The notes under the pieces: generated by a model
Database searches by the model: none
What the model was told of the DNA's origin: nothing
What the model saw: only the letters and a program-made list of their open reading frames with translations
In this document: positions 1 to 8,599 of the stretch, piece after piece
Position numbering within the stretch: the stretch's first letter is position 1
Layout of the letters: every line of letters begins with the position of its first letter
Origin: Methylobacterium sp. 17Sr1-1
GTDB lineage: Bacteria; Pseudomonadota; Alphaproteobacteria; Rhizobiales; Beijerinckiaceae
NCBI RefSeq assembly: GCF_003173775.1
Contig: NZ_CP029552.1
Location: 3,014,001 to 3,078,000, forward strand
DNA length: 64,000 nt
Direction: 5' to 3'
Position numbers and translations under genes: made by a program

Positions 1-348
1 GGAGATCTGCGACGGCGAGTAGGGCTTGCCGTCCGCCTCGACCCAGGCGTCGCCGCCGCTCGAGCGGGTGATCTTGTAGGGGACGAGCCCCTTGTCCTTC
101 TGCGTCATCGGGTCGTCGTAGGTACGGCCGATGAGACGCTTGATCGCGAAGAAGGTGCGCTCGGGGTTCGTCACAGCCTGGCGCTTGGCCGGCTGGCCGA
201 CGAGCCGCTCGCCGTCGTCGGTGAAGGCGACGATCGACGGGGTGGTGCGCGCGCCTTCCGCGTTCTCGATGACCTTGGGCTGCGTGCCTTCCATCACGGC
301 CACGCAGCTGTTCGTGGTGCCAAGGTCGATGCCGATCACTTTACCCAT
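1..348 (-). CDS. dnaK: Chaperone protein DnaK (Hsp70), N-terminal part only
   Basis: ATP-dependent cytosolic chaperone that works with DnaJ and GrpE. The first 116 codons are present and the rest lies beyond the left edge. The product opens [19 protein letters not shown], the phosphate-1 motif of the Hsp70 actin-like ATPase domain, and continues with the family stretches [10 protein letters not shown] and [14 protein letters not shown]. The ATG at 348 follows a GGGA ribosome-binding site seven bases upstream. A heat-shock-type promoter lies about 160 bases upstream (508-537), so induction by the heat-shock sigma factor is expected. Identification is certain; the missing part cannot be judged. 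Confidence 0.98.
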   Translation of the reverse strand, partial: MGKVIGIDLGTTNSCVAVMEGTQPKVIENAEGARTTPSIVAFTDDGERLVGQPAKRQAVTNPERTFFAIKRLIGRTYDDPMTQKDKGLVPYKITRSSGGDAWVEADGKPYSPSQIS

Positions 349-507
349 GGTGGGATCCCTCGTTGGTGTTTTTTAAGCAGACCGCCGAGCCCCGAAGCAG
401 CTCGGCCCATGGCGGTACTTGTCGAATGGTTTGAGCCGGGGCGGGCCGGACCGGACCACGCATCGCCGGAGGACCGGCGAGCGGGGGCGTTGCCCGCGCC
501 GAGCCGG

Positions 508-537
508 ATATAAGAAGGCCGTTTCGGGGCCGCAAGG
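508..537 (-). promoter_or_regulatory. Sigma-32 (RpoH)-type heat-shock promoter for dnaK
   Basis: Read on the minus strand, CCTTG (complement of 533-537) is followed, 18 bases after CTTG, by CTTATAT (complement of 508-514). This matches the alphaproteobacterial RpoH consensus CTTG-N17/18-CYTATNT. It points at dnaK and implies a 5' leader of roughly 150 bases. The rest of the 388-base gap (349-736) shows no gene. No CIRCE-type inverted repeat was noticed. Confidence 0.72.
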
Positions 538-736
538 CGAGCCGGGCCGGCTCGCGCATCGCGTTTCGCGCGGGCCCGCCGAGGCGGTTTCGCCCGGGCC
601 GCTCCTCCCCAGACCTATGGTCAAGCCGCCACGACAATGTTGCGGACTTGCCACGCCCGTGCCACGGACCCCATGCTAGGACTCGGCGCGAGCTCTATCC
701 CCTGCCGTTCGCCCCTTGTCTGTCGCCTGGAGCCTG

Positions 737-1744
737 ATGCAGCCCGTTCGCCCCTCCCCCCGCCCGGTGGCCCTGCCCGCGCTGGCGGCCCTGCCCCTCG
801 CGGCGATTCTGGCGGCGGTCCTGATTGCGGCGCCGGCCCCGGCCTCGGCCCAGTCCTTCCTCGAGGAGTTGTTCGGCATCGGCCGCGCCGCCCGCCCACC
901 GGTGCCCCCGGCCCCGGTGCCGGGCGCCCGCCCCCCGGGCGAGGCGCCACCGCCCGACGCCGCCCCCCGGCCCGCGCCGGCGCCGCCCGCGCCGCCCAAG
1001 CCCGTGGTGCTGAAGACCCCGAACGACGACGCGATCCTCGGCCAGGACCTGCAGCAGAACGGCAATGCCGGGTCGCTCCGCCTGGAGCGGGCGGGCGGCG
1101 GCTTCACCGCGCGCCTGACCCTCGCCGGCACCAAGGTCTCGCAGCCGACGGAGAGCTGCAAGGTCGCGATCGGTGACGGGCAGCCGCTCGCGCTCGCCGA
1201 CCAGGGCAAGCCCAACGGCATCACCCAGCTCGCCTCCGCGGGGGCGTCCTGCCCGCTGCGCTTCGAGATCCTGGAGGGCAGCGTGATGGTCACGCCTCTG
1301 GGCGAGGCCGACGCTTGCGTGTTCACGGCCGCCGACTGCGCCACCACCCCGAAGGGCCTGTGGGGGCCGGGCGCCGCCACCCTGATGCCGCGGGCGCAGG
1401 AATTCGATTCGGCCCGCGGCGTCGCCGACAAGGCGGTGCGGGAGAACTACAAGGTGATGACGAAGCGCGCCTCCCGCGAGGACGTGCGGCCGATCGTGAC
1501 CGAGCAGGCCGCCTTCTCGGCCGATCGGGAGCAGTTCTGCCGCGCCTATGTCCGCGAGGGCTCGCACGGCTTCTGCCACCTGCGCTTCTCGGAAGCGCGG
1601 GCCCTGTCGCTCGCCACCCGCCTCGGCCTCTCGGGCGCCGCCCCGACCGCCAGCAATGCGCCGCGTCCCGCCGCCCGCAAGCGGCCCGCCCCGGCGGTCG
1701 AGGGGATGAATCCCGGCTTCGAGGCCGGGGCGCAGGACCAGTAG
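737..1744 (+). CDS. Exported hypothetical protein with proline-rich N-terminal region
   Basis: Not recognised as a named family. The chosen ATG has GGAG four bases upstream. An in-frame TTG at 716 is a weaker alternative with no ribosome-binding site. From the ATG the protein has a basic n-region, a long Ala/Leu/Val hydrophobic stretch (about residues 10-33) and a likely signal peptidase site after ASA, so it is probably periplasmic. A proline/alanine linker (about 50-95) precedes a globular part with six cysteines arranged so that disulfides are plausible (ESCK, ASCP, DACV, ADCA, QFCR, GFCH). The C-terminal motif with FCHLRFSEARAL looks conserved but I cannot name it. It runs convergent to yqgE, 29 bases away. 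Confidence 0.75.
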   Translation: MQPVRPSPRPVALPALAALPLAAILAAVLIAAPAPASAQSFLEELFGIGRAARPPVPPAPVPGARPPGEAPPPDAAPRPAPAPPAPPKPVVLKTPNDDAILGQDLQQNGNAGSLRLERAGGGFTARLTLAGTKVSQPTESCKVAIGDGQPLALADQGKPNGITQLASAGASCPLRFEILEGSVMVTPLGEADACVFTAADCATTPKGLWGPGAATLMPRAQEFDSARGVADKAVRENYKVMTKRASREDVRPIVTEQAAFSADREQFCRAYVREGSHGFCHLRFSEARALSLATRLGLSGAAPTASNAPRPAARKRPAPAVEGMNPGFEAGAQDQ

Positions 1745-1773
1745 GCGCTCGTCCGCCGGGGCCGGATCGCCGG

Positions 1774-2463
1774 TCAGGCGTGGCCGGCGGTGGCCGAGAG
1801 CATGGCGGGCTCGATGCCGATGCCGCGCAGGGCCCGGTCGTACTTGGTCTCGAGGGCGCTGTTGAAGATCAGGTCCGGATCGGCCGGGCAGTGCAGCCAG
1901 CCATTGGCCTGGATCTCGCTCTCGAGCTGGCCGGCCTGCCAGCCGGCATAGCCGAGCGCCAGCACCGCGCTCGCCGGACCCTTGCCGACCGCGATCGCCC
2001 GCAGAATCTCGATCGTCGCGGTGAGGCAGATGCCGTCGTCGATCAGGAGCGTCGACTGGTCGATGTGGAAGTCGGGCGAGTGCAGCACGAAGCCCCGGCT
2101 CGCCTCGACCGGCCCGCCCATCAGCACCGGCATGTGGCCGATCCGGCTCGGCAGCCGGATGGCGTCGTCCTGGCCGATGATGTCGAGCTGGACCAGGAGG
2201 TCCGGCATGTTGAGGTCGGCGGCCGGCTTGTTGACGATGATCCCCATCGCCCCCTCCGCCGAATGCGCGCAGAGATAGATCACCGAGCGCGAGAACCGCT
2301 CGTCGGCCATGCCCGGCATGGCCACCAGCAACTGCCCGTCGAGGTAGCTCGGCCCGCCGCGGGCCGGGTCCTCCCGGTCGCCGGCGCGCAGGTCCGGCGC
2401 CCCGCTCTGGCCGGGGTCCTGGGAGAGGAGGTCCTGTGGAAATCTGCTGCGCATGAAGCCCAT
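1774..2463 (-). CDS. yqgE: YqgE/AlgH family protein (UPF0301)
   Basis: Member of the YqgE/AlgH (DUF179) family, small cytosolic proteins of uncertain role, sometimes linked to transcriptional control. Family features seen include [15 protein letters not shown] near the start, [22 protein letters not shown], a [15 protein letters not shown] segment and [16 protein letters not shown]. Three starts are possible: ATG at 2490, 2463 and 2454. I chose 2463 because GGAG lies six bases upstream of it; that gives 229 residues, a little longer than many homologues because of a disordered-looking N-terminus. A 21-bp tandem repeat (2541-2666) lies just upstream. Confidence 0.92.
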   Translation of the reverse strand: MGFMRSRFPQDLLSQDPGQSGAPDLRAGDREDPARGGPSYLDGQLLVAMPGMADERFSRSVIYLCAHSAEGAMGIIVNKPAADLNMPDLLVQLDIIGQDDAIRLPSRIGHMPVLMGGPVEASRGFVLHSPDFHIDQSTLLIDDGICLTATIEILRAIAVGKGPASAVLALGYAGWQAGQLESEIQANGWLHCPADPDLIFNSALETKYDRALRGIGIEPAMLSATAGHA

Positions 2464-2540
2464 GCTACGCTCCGCCCCGGCGTTGTCCATAGTCCGCTTG
2501 TGCGGGAACGCCCGGGGAGGCCGCGGGGTCCCGTCGCCCG

Positions 2541-2666
2541 CGTCGCGGAGCGGTGCAAGACGGTCGCGGAGCGATGAAAGTCGGTCGCGGAGCGATGAAA
2601 GTCGGTCGCGGAGCGGTGAAAGTCGGTCGCGGAGCGGTGAAAGACGGTCGCGGGGCGGTGGACGAC
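2541..2666. repeat. Six tandem copies of a 21-bp minisatellite unit
   Basis: Six head-to-tail units of exactly 21 bases (2541, 2562, 2583, 2604, 2625 and 2646 onward), based on GGTCGCGGAGCGRTGAAAGWC-like repeats. Units 2-5 are nearly identical; the first and last have diverged. It sits between divergent yqgE and the peroxiredoxin gene, ending 85 bases before the peroxiredoxin start, so it may overlap their promoter region. There are no spacers, so it is not CRISPR. The unit is a multiple of three and several frames stay open through it, but no credible gene covers it. Confidence 0.95.
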
Positions 2667-2751
2667 GGTGGTGCACCCCTCGTCCCGCAACCTCGACTCG
2701 CCGGGGCCGCCGCGCTAGACCCCGCCCGACTTTTTCGCGAGGAGAGCCACG

Positions 2752-3234
2752 ATGACGATCCAGGTCGGCGATCACCTGCCCCAGGCGACCTTCCGGGTCA
2801 TGGGCCCCGACGGCCCGACGCCGAAGACCACCGACGACGTGTTCAAGGGCCGCCGCGTGGTGCTGGTGGCGGTGCCGGGCGCCTTCACGCCGACCTGCCA
2901 CCGCAACCACCTGCCCGGCTACGTCACCCGCCGCGGCGACATCCTGGCCCGCGGCATCGACGCGATCGCGGTGACCTCGGTCAACGACGTGTTCGTGCTC
3001 GAGGCCTGGTCGAAGGCGGCCGGCGCCGAGGGCATCGAGTTCCTGGCCGACGGCAACGGCGACTTCGCCAAGGCGCTCGGCCTCGACATGGACGGCACCG
3101 GCTTCGGCCTCGGCGTGCGCTCGAAGCGCTACGCCATGGTGGTCGAGGACGGGGTGGTGCGGGCGCTCAACGTCGAGGACGCGCCGTCGAAGGCGGATCA
3201 TTCGGGGGCGGAGACGCTGCTGAAGTCGCTCTGA
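2752..3234 (+). CDS. Peroxiredoxin, Prx5/AhpC-TSA type, single cysteine
   Basis: Thiol peroxidase that reduces hydrogen peroxide and organic hydroperoxides, probably with glutathione or glutaredoxin as electron donor, in the cytosol. At 160 residues it has the usual length of the Prx5 subfamily. The active-site block [16 protein letters not shown] places the peroxidatic cysteine at residue 49, with the Thr and Pro of the PxxxTxxC motif in place. It contains no other cysteine, so there is no resolving cysteine within the chain. RTYAMV-type and C-terminal family features are also present. The ATG at 2752 follows an AGGAGAG ribosome-binding site. Confidence 0.95.
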   Translation: MTIQVGDHLPQATFRVMGPDGPTPKTTDDVFKGRRVVLVAVPGAFTPTCHRNHLPGYVTRRGDILARGIDAIAVTSVNDVFVLEAWSKAAGAEGIEFLADGNGDFAKALGLDMDGTGFGLGVRSKRYAMVVEDGVVRALNVEDAPSKADHSGAETLLKSL

Positions 3235-3308
3235 GGGGGGCGGCCCGGGTTTCATCCCGACGGGCTGTCCCAGTCGAACCCTTTCGGGTCAAACCCTTTG
3301 AAGTTCAG

Positions 3309-3475
3309 GCGCGGGATCCCCTCTCCCGTGTGGGAGAGGGGTAGGGGTGAGGGTGATACGCTTCAGGATAGATCTGAACCGTCATGCTGCCAGCACCACG
3401 CTCAGCGCCTTGAGCGGAAGCGCGCCACCCTCACCCCCGGCCCCTCTCCCGCACGGGAGAGGGGGGACCCGCGCT
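3309..3475. repeat. Family-1 palindromic element, copy A
   Basis: About 167 bases. Each arm is itself a hairpin (CCCTCTCCC with GGGAGAGGG around a GTGT or GCAC turn), and the two arms are inverted copies of one another around a core of about 90 bases. Copies occur at 7321, 50849 and 60837. The core of copy A, with CTGCCAGCACCACGCTCAG, is in the reverse orientation relative to copy D, showing that the element has moved or inverted as a unit. No T-run follows, so it is not a simple terminator. The rest of the 552-base gap (3235-3786) holds no supportable gene, only a ribosome-binding site (GGGAGG) before the next gene. Confidence 0.9.
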
Positions 3476-3786
3476 CCTTCTTCCTCCGAACAATCCTGCA
3501 CGTCTCCAAATGATCGGTGATCGAAGATTGCGGCACGCAAGCGGCCGCGCCTGAAAGCGCCGTCCTCGCCGCCCATCACATGAATCTCATTCACCTCCAG
3601 CTGCAATTTCCGCGTTTGTCCGCTTCCCTCCCGCCGGGCACAGTGCCCGCAACGAGACGAGGGAGGCACCGCCACGGGCGGGCGGCGATGCGGGGGTGAG
3701 CCCTTCACACCGCTGAGAATCTCCCTCGTGCCCGAAGGCCGGCCCGACGTAACGGGCACGCGCCGAAACGAGCCAGGGAGGACGAC

Positions 3787-4536
3787 ATGTTGCTCAACGA
3801 CAAGGTGTGCCTGATCACCGGCGCCGCATCGCTGCGGGGCATCGGCCGCGCCACGGCGAAGCTCTTCGCCCAGCACGGCGCCACGGTGGTGATCCTCGAT
3901 CTCGATGCCGGCCAGGCCGAAGAGGCCGCCCGCTCCCTCGGCGAGGGTCATGTCGGGCTCGCCTGCAACGTCACCGACAAGGCCGCCTGCGAGGCCGCCG
4001 CCGCCGAGGTGGTGTCGCGGCTCAGTCGCATCGACGTCCTGATCAACAATGCCGGCATCACCCAGCCGCTGAAGTTCATGGAGATCGAGCCCGGCAACTA
4101 CGACGCCGTCCTCGACGTGAACCTGCGCGGCACGCTCTACATGAGCCAGGCGGTGGTGCCGCAGATGCGCAAGCAGCACTCCGGCTCGATCGTCTGCATG
4201 TCGTCGGTCTCGGCGCAGCGCGGCGGCGGCATCTTCGGCGGGCCGCATTACAGCGCCGCCAAGGGCGGCGTGCTGGGCCTCGGTAAGGCGATGGCCCGCG
4301 AGCTCGGCCCCGATTCAGTGCGGGTCAACAGCGTCACCCCGGGCCTGATCCAGACCGACATCACCGCCGGCAAGCTGACCGACGAACTGAAGGTCGAGAT
4401 CGCCAAGGGCATCCCGCTCGGCCGCCTCGGCGTCGCCGACGACGTCGCCAAGGCCTGCCTGTTCCTGGCCTCCGACCTGTCCTCCTACATCACCGGCGCC
4501 GTCATCGACGTGAACGGCGGCATGCTGATCCACTGA
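3787..4536 (+). CDS. Short-chain dehydrogenase/reductase (classical SDR)
   Basis: NAD(P)-dependent oxidoreductase of 249 residues, expected to oxidise a hydroxyl of a sugar, polyol or hydroxy acid. Seen: the cofactor glycine motif TGAASLRGIG (11-20), acidic residues after strand 2 (LDLD, 37-40) suggesting NAD rather than NADP, NNAG (87-90), and the Ser140-Tyr155-Lys159 catalytic set. It opens an apparent operon of six genes. The next gene starts 10 bases after its stop, followed by a split transketolase, a beta-hydroxyacid dehydrogenase and a TRAP transporter, which argues for a role in catabolism of an imported polyhydroxy compound. The exact substrate cannot be read from the sequence. Confidence 0.95.
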   Translation: MLLNDKVCLITGAASLRGIGRATAKLFAQHGATVVILDLDAGQAEEAARSLGEGHVGLACNVTDKAACEAAAAEVVSRLSRIDVLINNAGITQPLKFMEIEPGNYDAVLDVNLRGTLYMSQAVVPQMRKQHSGSIVCMSSVSAQRGGGIFGGPHYSAAKGGVLGLGKAMARELGPDSVRVNSVTPGLIQTDITAGKLTDELKVEIAKGIPLGRLGVADDVAKACLFLASDLSSYITGAVIDVNGGMLIH

Positions 4537-4546
4537 GGAGCCGATC

Positions 4547-5401
4547 ATGCCGACCACCGAATCACCCCCCCGGCAGAACAGCCCCTCGCTCGCCGAGCGG
4601 GCCTACCGGATCCGCCGCAACGCCCTCTTGATGGGCGAGGTCCAGGGCCAGGGCTACATCGCCCAGGCCCTCGGCATCGCCGACGTGCTGGCGGTGTCGT
4701 ACTTCCACGCCATGCGCTACCGGCCCGAGGAGCCGGAATGGGAGGGACGAGACCGCTTCCTCCTCTCGATCGGCCACTACGCCATCGCGCTCTATGCCGC
4801 GCTCCTCGAGGCCGGCATCCTCCCCGAGGACGAGCTGACGAGCTACGGGGCCGACGACAGCCGGCTGCCGATGTCCGGCATGGCCGCCTACACCCCCGGC
4901 ATGGAGATCACCGGCGGCTCGCTCGGCCACGGCCTCGCGCTCGCGGTCGGCTTCTGCCTGGGCTTGAAGCGCAAGAAGTCCGAGTCATTCGTCTACTGCC
5001 TGATCTCCGACGGCGAGCTCGGCGAGGGCTCGATCTGGGAGGGCGCCTGGTCGGCGAGCCACTGGAAGCTCGACAACCTGATCGCGATCGTCGACGTCAA
5101 CAACCAGCAGGCCGACGGGCCGGCCTCGCAGGTCACCGGCTTCGAGCCGGCGGCGTCGCGCTTCGAGGCCTTCGGCTGGCACGTCCAGCGGGTCGACGGC
5201 AACGACATCGACGCCCTGGTCCATGCCTTCGACGCGGCCAAGGCCTGCGCGGAGCAAAAGCCCCGCATCATCATCTGCGACACCACGATGGCGAAGGGCA
5301 TCCCCTTCCTGGAGGCGCGCGAGCGCAACCACTTCCTGCGGGTGGAGCCGCAGGAATGGCAGGACGCGATAAAAATCCTGGATGCCGGGAGGCCCACATG
5401 A
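4547..5401 (+). CDS. Transketolase, N-terminal (TPP-binding) subunit
   Basis: One half of a split transketolase, 284 residues. It carries the thiamine-diphosphate pyrophosphate and magnesium site: GSLGHGL (124-130), SDGELGEGSIWEGA (from 154) and NNQQADG (from about 185). His77 in GHYA corresponds to a conserved active-site histidine of the family. It transfers a two-carbon ketol unit between a ketose donor and an aldose acceptor, together with the subunit encoded next (overlap of four bases, ATGA). Split transketolases are common in dedicated sugar-catabolism clusters, where they often act on unusual, sometimes non-phosphorylated, ketoses. No kinase gene is nearby. Confidence 0.95.
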   Translation: MPTTESPPRQNSPSLAERAYRIRRNALLMGEVQGQGYIAQALGIADVLAVSYFHAMRYRPEEPEWEGRDRFLLSIGHYAIALYAALLEAGILPEDELTSYGADDSRLPMSGMAAYTPGMEITGGSLGHGLALAVGFCLGLKRKKSESFVYCLISDGELGEGSIWEGAWSASHWKLDNLIAIVDVNNQQADGPASQVTGFEPAASRFEAFGWHVQRVDGNDIDALVHAFDAAKACAEQKPRIIICDTTMAKGIPFLEARERNHFLRVEPQEWQDAIKILDAGRPT

Positions 5402-6429
5402 AACGCTCGAAATACACGCGCCCGGCGTGGCTCACGGAAGCCAACACGGGTGAACGCCTGACCACCTCGGCGATGATCGCCTCGCTCGCCGGTCCCGACC
5501 AGCGCACCGCGCCGGCGCCCTTCGGCCACGCGCTGGCGAAGCTCGCCGAAGAGCGGCCGGAGATCGTCGGGCTCACCGCCGACCTCGGCAAGTACACCGA
5601 CCTGCACATCTTCGCCCAGAAGCACCCCGAGCGCTTCTACCAGATGGGCATGGCCGAGCAGCTCCTGATCAGCGCCGCCGCCGGCCTGGCACGTGAGGGC
5701 TTCCAGCCCTTCGCCACCACCTACGCGGTGTTCGCGGCACGGCGCGCCTACGACTTCATCTGCATGGCGATCGCGGAGGAGAACCTCGACGTCAAGATCG
5801 TCTGCGCGCTGCCCGGCCTCACCACCGGCTACGGCCCGAGCCACCAGGCGACGGAAGACATCGCGATCTTCCGCGGCCTGCCCAACATGACGATCCTCGA
5901 CCCCTGCGACGCGCACGAGATCGCGCAGGCCGTGCCGGCCATCGCCGATCACAAGGGGCCGGTCTACATGCGGCTCCTGCGCGGCAACGTCCCTCTCGTG
6001 CTCGACGAGTACGGCTACACGTTCGAGCTCGGCAAGGCGAAGACCATCCGGGACGGCAACGACGTCCTGATCATCTCGACCGGCCTGATGACCATGCGGG
6101 CCCTCGAGGCGGCGGACGCGCTCCGCGAGGACAAGATCGACGTCTCGGTGCTGCACGTGCCGACGATCAAGCCGCTCGACACCGAGACGATCCTGCGCGA
6201 GGCCGGCAAGGGCGGACGCCTGGTCGTGGTCGCGGAGAACCACACCGTGGTCGGGGGCTTGGGCGAGGCGGTGGCGGGGCTGCTCCTGCGCTCCGGGACG
6301 GTCCCCAAGGCCTTCCGCCAGGTCGGCCTGCCGGACGAGTTCCTCGATGCCGGCGCCCTGCCGACCCTGCACGACCGCTACGGCATCTCGACGAGCGCCA
6401 TGGTGAGGAGCATCCGCGAATGGCTGTGA
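5398..6429 (+). CDS. Transketolase, C-terminal (pyrimidine-binding) subunit
   Basis: Second half of the split transketolase, 343 residues. It contains the Pyr domain, with the cofactor-activating glutamate in GMAEQLL (about residue 87), the FATTYAVF segment, GYGPSHQATEDIAI, and a C-terminal transketolase domain (AENHTVVGGLGEAVA). Its ATG overlaps the stop of the first subunit, as expected for co-translation of a heteromer. Residues about 1-35 form an extension before the Pyr domain. Function depends on the preceding subunit; the pair should form an alpha2-beta2 enzyme. Confidence 0.95.
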   Translation: MKRSKYTRPAWLTEANTGERLTTSAMIASLAGPDQRTAPAPFGHALAKLAEERPEIVGLTADLGKYTDLHIFAQKHPERFYQMGMAEQLLISAAAGLAREGFQPFATTYAVFAARRAYDFICMAIAEENLDVKIVCALPGLTTGYGPSHQATEDIAIFRGLPNMTILDPCDAHEIAQAVPAIADHKGPVYMRLLRGNVPLVLDEYGYTFELGKAKTIRDGNDVLIISTGLMTMRALEAADALREDKIDVSVLHVPTIKPLDTETILREAGKGGRLVVVAENHTVVGGLGEAVAGLLLRSGTVPKAFRQVGLPDEFLDAGALPTLHDRYGISTSAMVRSIREWL

Positions 6430-7310
6430 GCGCAGAATCCCCGGTTGCCTTCGTCGGCCTGGGCTCGATGGGCCTGCCGATGGCCCGCAACCTCGTGCGG
6501 CACGGCTTTCCCGTGCGGGGCTTCGACGTGCGGGCGGAAGGCCGCAGCGCCTTCGCGCGTGCCGGCGGCACCCCCGCCGACACGATCGCGGCGGTGTCCG
6601 AGGGTGCCGGGGCCCTGGTGCTGATGGTGGTCAACGCCGACCAGGCGGAGAGCATCCTGTTCGGCGCGGGCGCCCTGGAACGCCTGGCCCCGGACGCCGG
6701 CGTCGTCCTGATGGCGACCTGCCCGCCGGCCGCCGTCGCGGCGCTCGCCAAGCGGGTGACCGCCACCGGCCGGGCCTTCGTCGATGCGCCGGTCTCCGGC
6801 GGGGTCGTCGGTGCCGAGGCCGGGACCCTCACCATCATGGCGGCGGCCCCCTCCGCCGTGATCGCCGAGATCCGGCCGCTGCTGGAGGCGATGGGCGACA
6901 AGGTGTTCCATGTCGGGCCGGAGCCCGGCCAGGGCGCCACCATGAAGGCGGTCAACCAGCTCCTGTGCGGGGTCAACCTTGCCGCGGCGGCGGAGGCCCT
7001 GTCGCTGGCGGCGAAGGTCGGGATCGACGGCGCGACGGCGCTGGAGATCGTCTCCGGCTCGTCGGCGTCGAGCTGGATGCTGCGCGACCGCGGTCCGCGG
7101 ATGCTGGAGGAGACCCCGCGGGTCACCAGCGCCGTCGACATCTTCGTCAAGGATCTCGGCATCGTGCTCGAGGCCGGCCGCAGCGAGAAGGCGGCTTTGC
7201 CCCTCGCGGCCCTCGCCCATCAGCTCTTCCTCGCCGCGTCGGGCCGTGGGGCGGGTGCGGAAGACGACAGCCAGGTCATCGGCTCGTACCGCGCGCTGAA
7301 CGGCAAGTAG
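6420..7310 (+). CDS. NAD-dependent beta-hydroxyacid dehydrogenase, LtnD/3-hydroxyisobutyrate type
   Basis: Member of the 3-hydroxyisobutyrate dehydrogenase superfamily, 296 residues. Seen: the NAD-binding FVGLGSMGLPMARNL near the N-terminus, the substrate-binding DAPVSGGVVGAEAGTL, and the catalytic lysine at about residue 176 in KAVNQLLCG. Overall the sequence feels closest to L-threonate dehydrogenase-like proteins, which oxidise four-carbon sugar acids, but tartronate-semialdehyde reductase and related activities are possible. The start overlaps the transketolase stop by ten bases, so it is translationally linked to that pair. A palindromic repeat separates it from the TRAP genes. Confidence 0.93.
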   Translation: MAVSAESPVAFVGLGSMGLPMARNLVRHGFPVRGFDVRAEGRSAFARAGGTPADTIAAVSEGAGALVLMVVNADQAESILFGAGALERLAPDAGVVLMATCPPAAVAALAKRVTATGRAFVDAPVSGGVVGAEAGTLTIMAAAPSAVIAEIRPLLEAMGDKVFHVGPEPGQGATMKAVNQLLCGVNLAAAAEALSLAAKVGIDGATALEIVSGSSASSWMLRDRGPRMLEETPRVTSAVDIFVKDLGIVLEAGRSEKAALPLAALAHQLFLAASGRGAGAEDDSQVIGSYRALNGK

Positions 7311-7320
7311 TTCAAGCACA

Positions 7321-7491
7321 CCTCCCCTCTCCCGTGTGGGAGAGGGGCCGGGGGTGAGGGTGACACGCTGCAGTGTAGTGCATTGAGCATGGTGCTGGCA
7401 GCGGATTGGTTCAGTCTTCTTGCTGCACCGTCTCCACCCTCACCCCTACCCCTCTCCCAAACGGGAGAGGGGATCCCGCGCTTCTTCCGGA
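7321..7491. repeat. Family-1 palindromic element, copy B
   Basis: Same architecture as the copy at 3309: hairpin arm (7322-7347), core including GGTGCTGGCAGCGGA, and an inverted hairpin arm ending GGATCCCGCGC near 7491. It lies between the dehydrogenase and TRAP binding-protein genes. It could act as a processing or attenuation hairpin inside the operon, but no T-run is present. Confidence 0.9.
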
Positions 7492-7573
7492 ATCCGCGGC
7501 ATCGCCGCGGAAAGACCGACCACTCACGTCCAGAGGCCGGCTCACCGGCCCTCCCCCTTCCGAGGAAACCCCC

Positions 7574-8587
7574 ATGAGCCACGCCCTCTCCCGCCGCACG
7601 CTGCTCGCCGGCGCCGCCGCGTTCCCCCTCGCCACGGTGTTCACCCGCCCGGTGCGCGCCGCCGAGTTCGACTACAAGCTCGCCACCGGCCAGGACCCGA
7701 CCCACCCGGTCAACACCCGGGCCCAGGAAGCGCTCACCCGCATCCGCGAGGCCTCGAACGGCCGCCTCGACATCAAGCTGTTCCCGGCCAACCAGCTCGG
7801 CTCCGACACCGACCTGCTGTCGCAGGTGCGCAACGGCAGCGTCGAGTTCTTCAACCTCTCGACCTCGATCCTCTCGACCTTCGTCGCCGCCGCCGCGCTG
7901 CCGAATACCGGCTTCGCGTTCAAGGAGTACGACGACGTCTGGAAGGCGATGGATGGCGGCCTGGGCAATTACGTCCGCGAGCAGATCGCCAAGACGCCGA
8001 TCCAGACCGTCTCGAAGGTGTGGGACAACGGATTCCGCCACATCACCTCCTCCACCCGCGAGATCAAGACGCCGGAGGACCTGAAGGGCTTCAAGATCCG
8101 CGTTCCCCCGTCGCCGATGCTGACCTCGCTGTTCAAGGCGCTCGATGCCGGCGCCGCGCCGCTCAACTTCAACGAGCTGTACTCGGCGCTGCAGACCAAG
8201 ATCTTCGAGGGCCAGGAAAACCCGCTCGCCATCACGGCGACGACCCGGCTCTACGAGGTGCAGAAGAGCTGCAGTCTCACCGGCCACGTCTGGGACGGCT
8301 ACTGGATCCTCGGCAACAAGAAGGCCTGGCAGCGCCTGCCCGAGGACCTGCGCGCCATCGTGTCCCGCGAGCTCGACCGCTCGGCCGACGACCAGCGCGC
8401 CGACATCGTCAAACTCAGCGCCTCGCTGCGCCAGGACCTCGGATCCAAGGGAATCTCCTTCGTCGAGGTCGATCGCCAGAAATTTCGCGATGCGCTCGGC
8501 CGCACGACATTCTACAAGGACTGGAAGAACAAGTACGGCGACGCCGCCTGGGAGCACCTCGAGGCCGTCTCCGGCAAGCTGGCCTGA
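7574..8587 (+). CDS. TRAP transporter solute-binding protein (DctP family)
   Basis: Periplasmic binding protein, 337 residues, that captures an organic acid or polyol and delivers it to the TRAP permease encoded 12 bases downstream. The N-terminus has a twin-arginine-like sequence, SRRTLLAGAAAF, followed by a hydrophobic run and a VRAAE cleavage site, so export may be by the Tat route. Family features include HPVNTRAQEAL, the ANQLGSDTDLLSQVRNG segment, and FKIRVPPSPM, which holds the conserved arginine that usually pairs with a substrate carboxylate. I chose the ATG at 7574 because the longer open frame upstream runs through the palindromic repeat. Confidence 0.94.
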   Translation: MSHALSRRTLLAGAAAFPLATVFTRPVRAAEFDYKLATGQDPTHPVNTRAQEALTRIREASNGRLDIKLFPANQLGSDTDLLSQVRNGSVEFFNLSTSILSTFVAAAALPNTGFAFKEYDDVWKAMDGGLGNYVREQIAKTPIQTVSKVWDNGFRHITSSTREIKTPEDLKGFKIRVPPSPMLTSLFKALDAGAAPLNFNELYSALQTKIFEGQENPLAITATTRLYEVQKSCSLTGHVWDGYWILGNKKAWQRLPEDLRAIVSRELDRSADDQRADIVKLSASLRQDLGSKGISFVEVDRQKFRDALGRTTFYKDWKNKYGDAAWEHLEAVSGKLA

Positions 8588-8599
8588 GGGAGGCACACG

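Noticed and set aside
2541..2666. Tandem repeats as a CRISPR array
   Set aside because: Units are directly adjacent with no spacers, and no cas gene is near. It is a minisatellite.
2464..3255. N-terminal extension of yqgE through the 21-bp repeats on the minus strand
   Set aside because: The frame stays open only because the repeat unit is a multiple of three. The extension is antisense to the peroxiredoxin gene, and the family start lies near 2463.
3309..3475. Family-1 palindromes as ordinary intrinsic terminators
   Set aside because: None of the four copies is followed by a T-run, one lies inside a gene, and the conserved core between the arms is not expected of a terminator.
3517..3699. 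Small plus-strand frame of 60 codons before the SDR gene
   Set aside because: No ribosome-binding site, no family resemblance, and it follows a dispersed repeat. It is probably chance.
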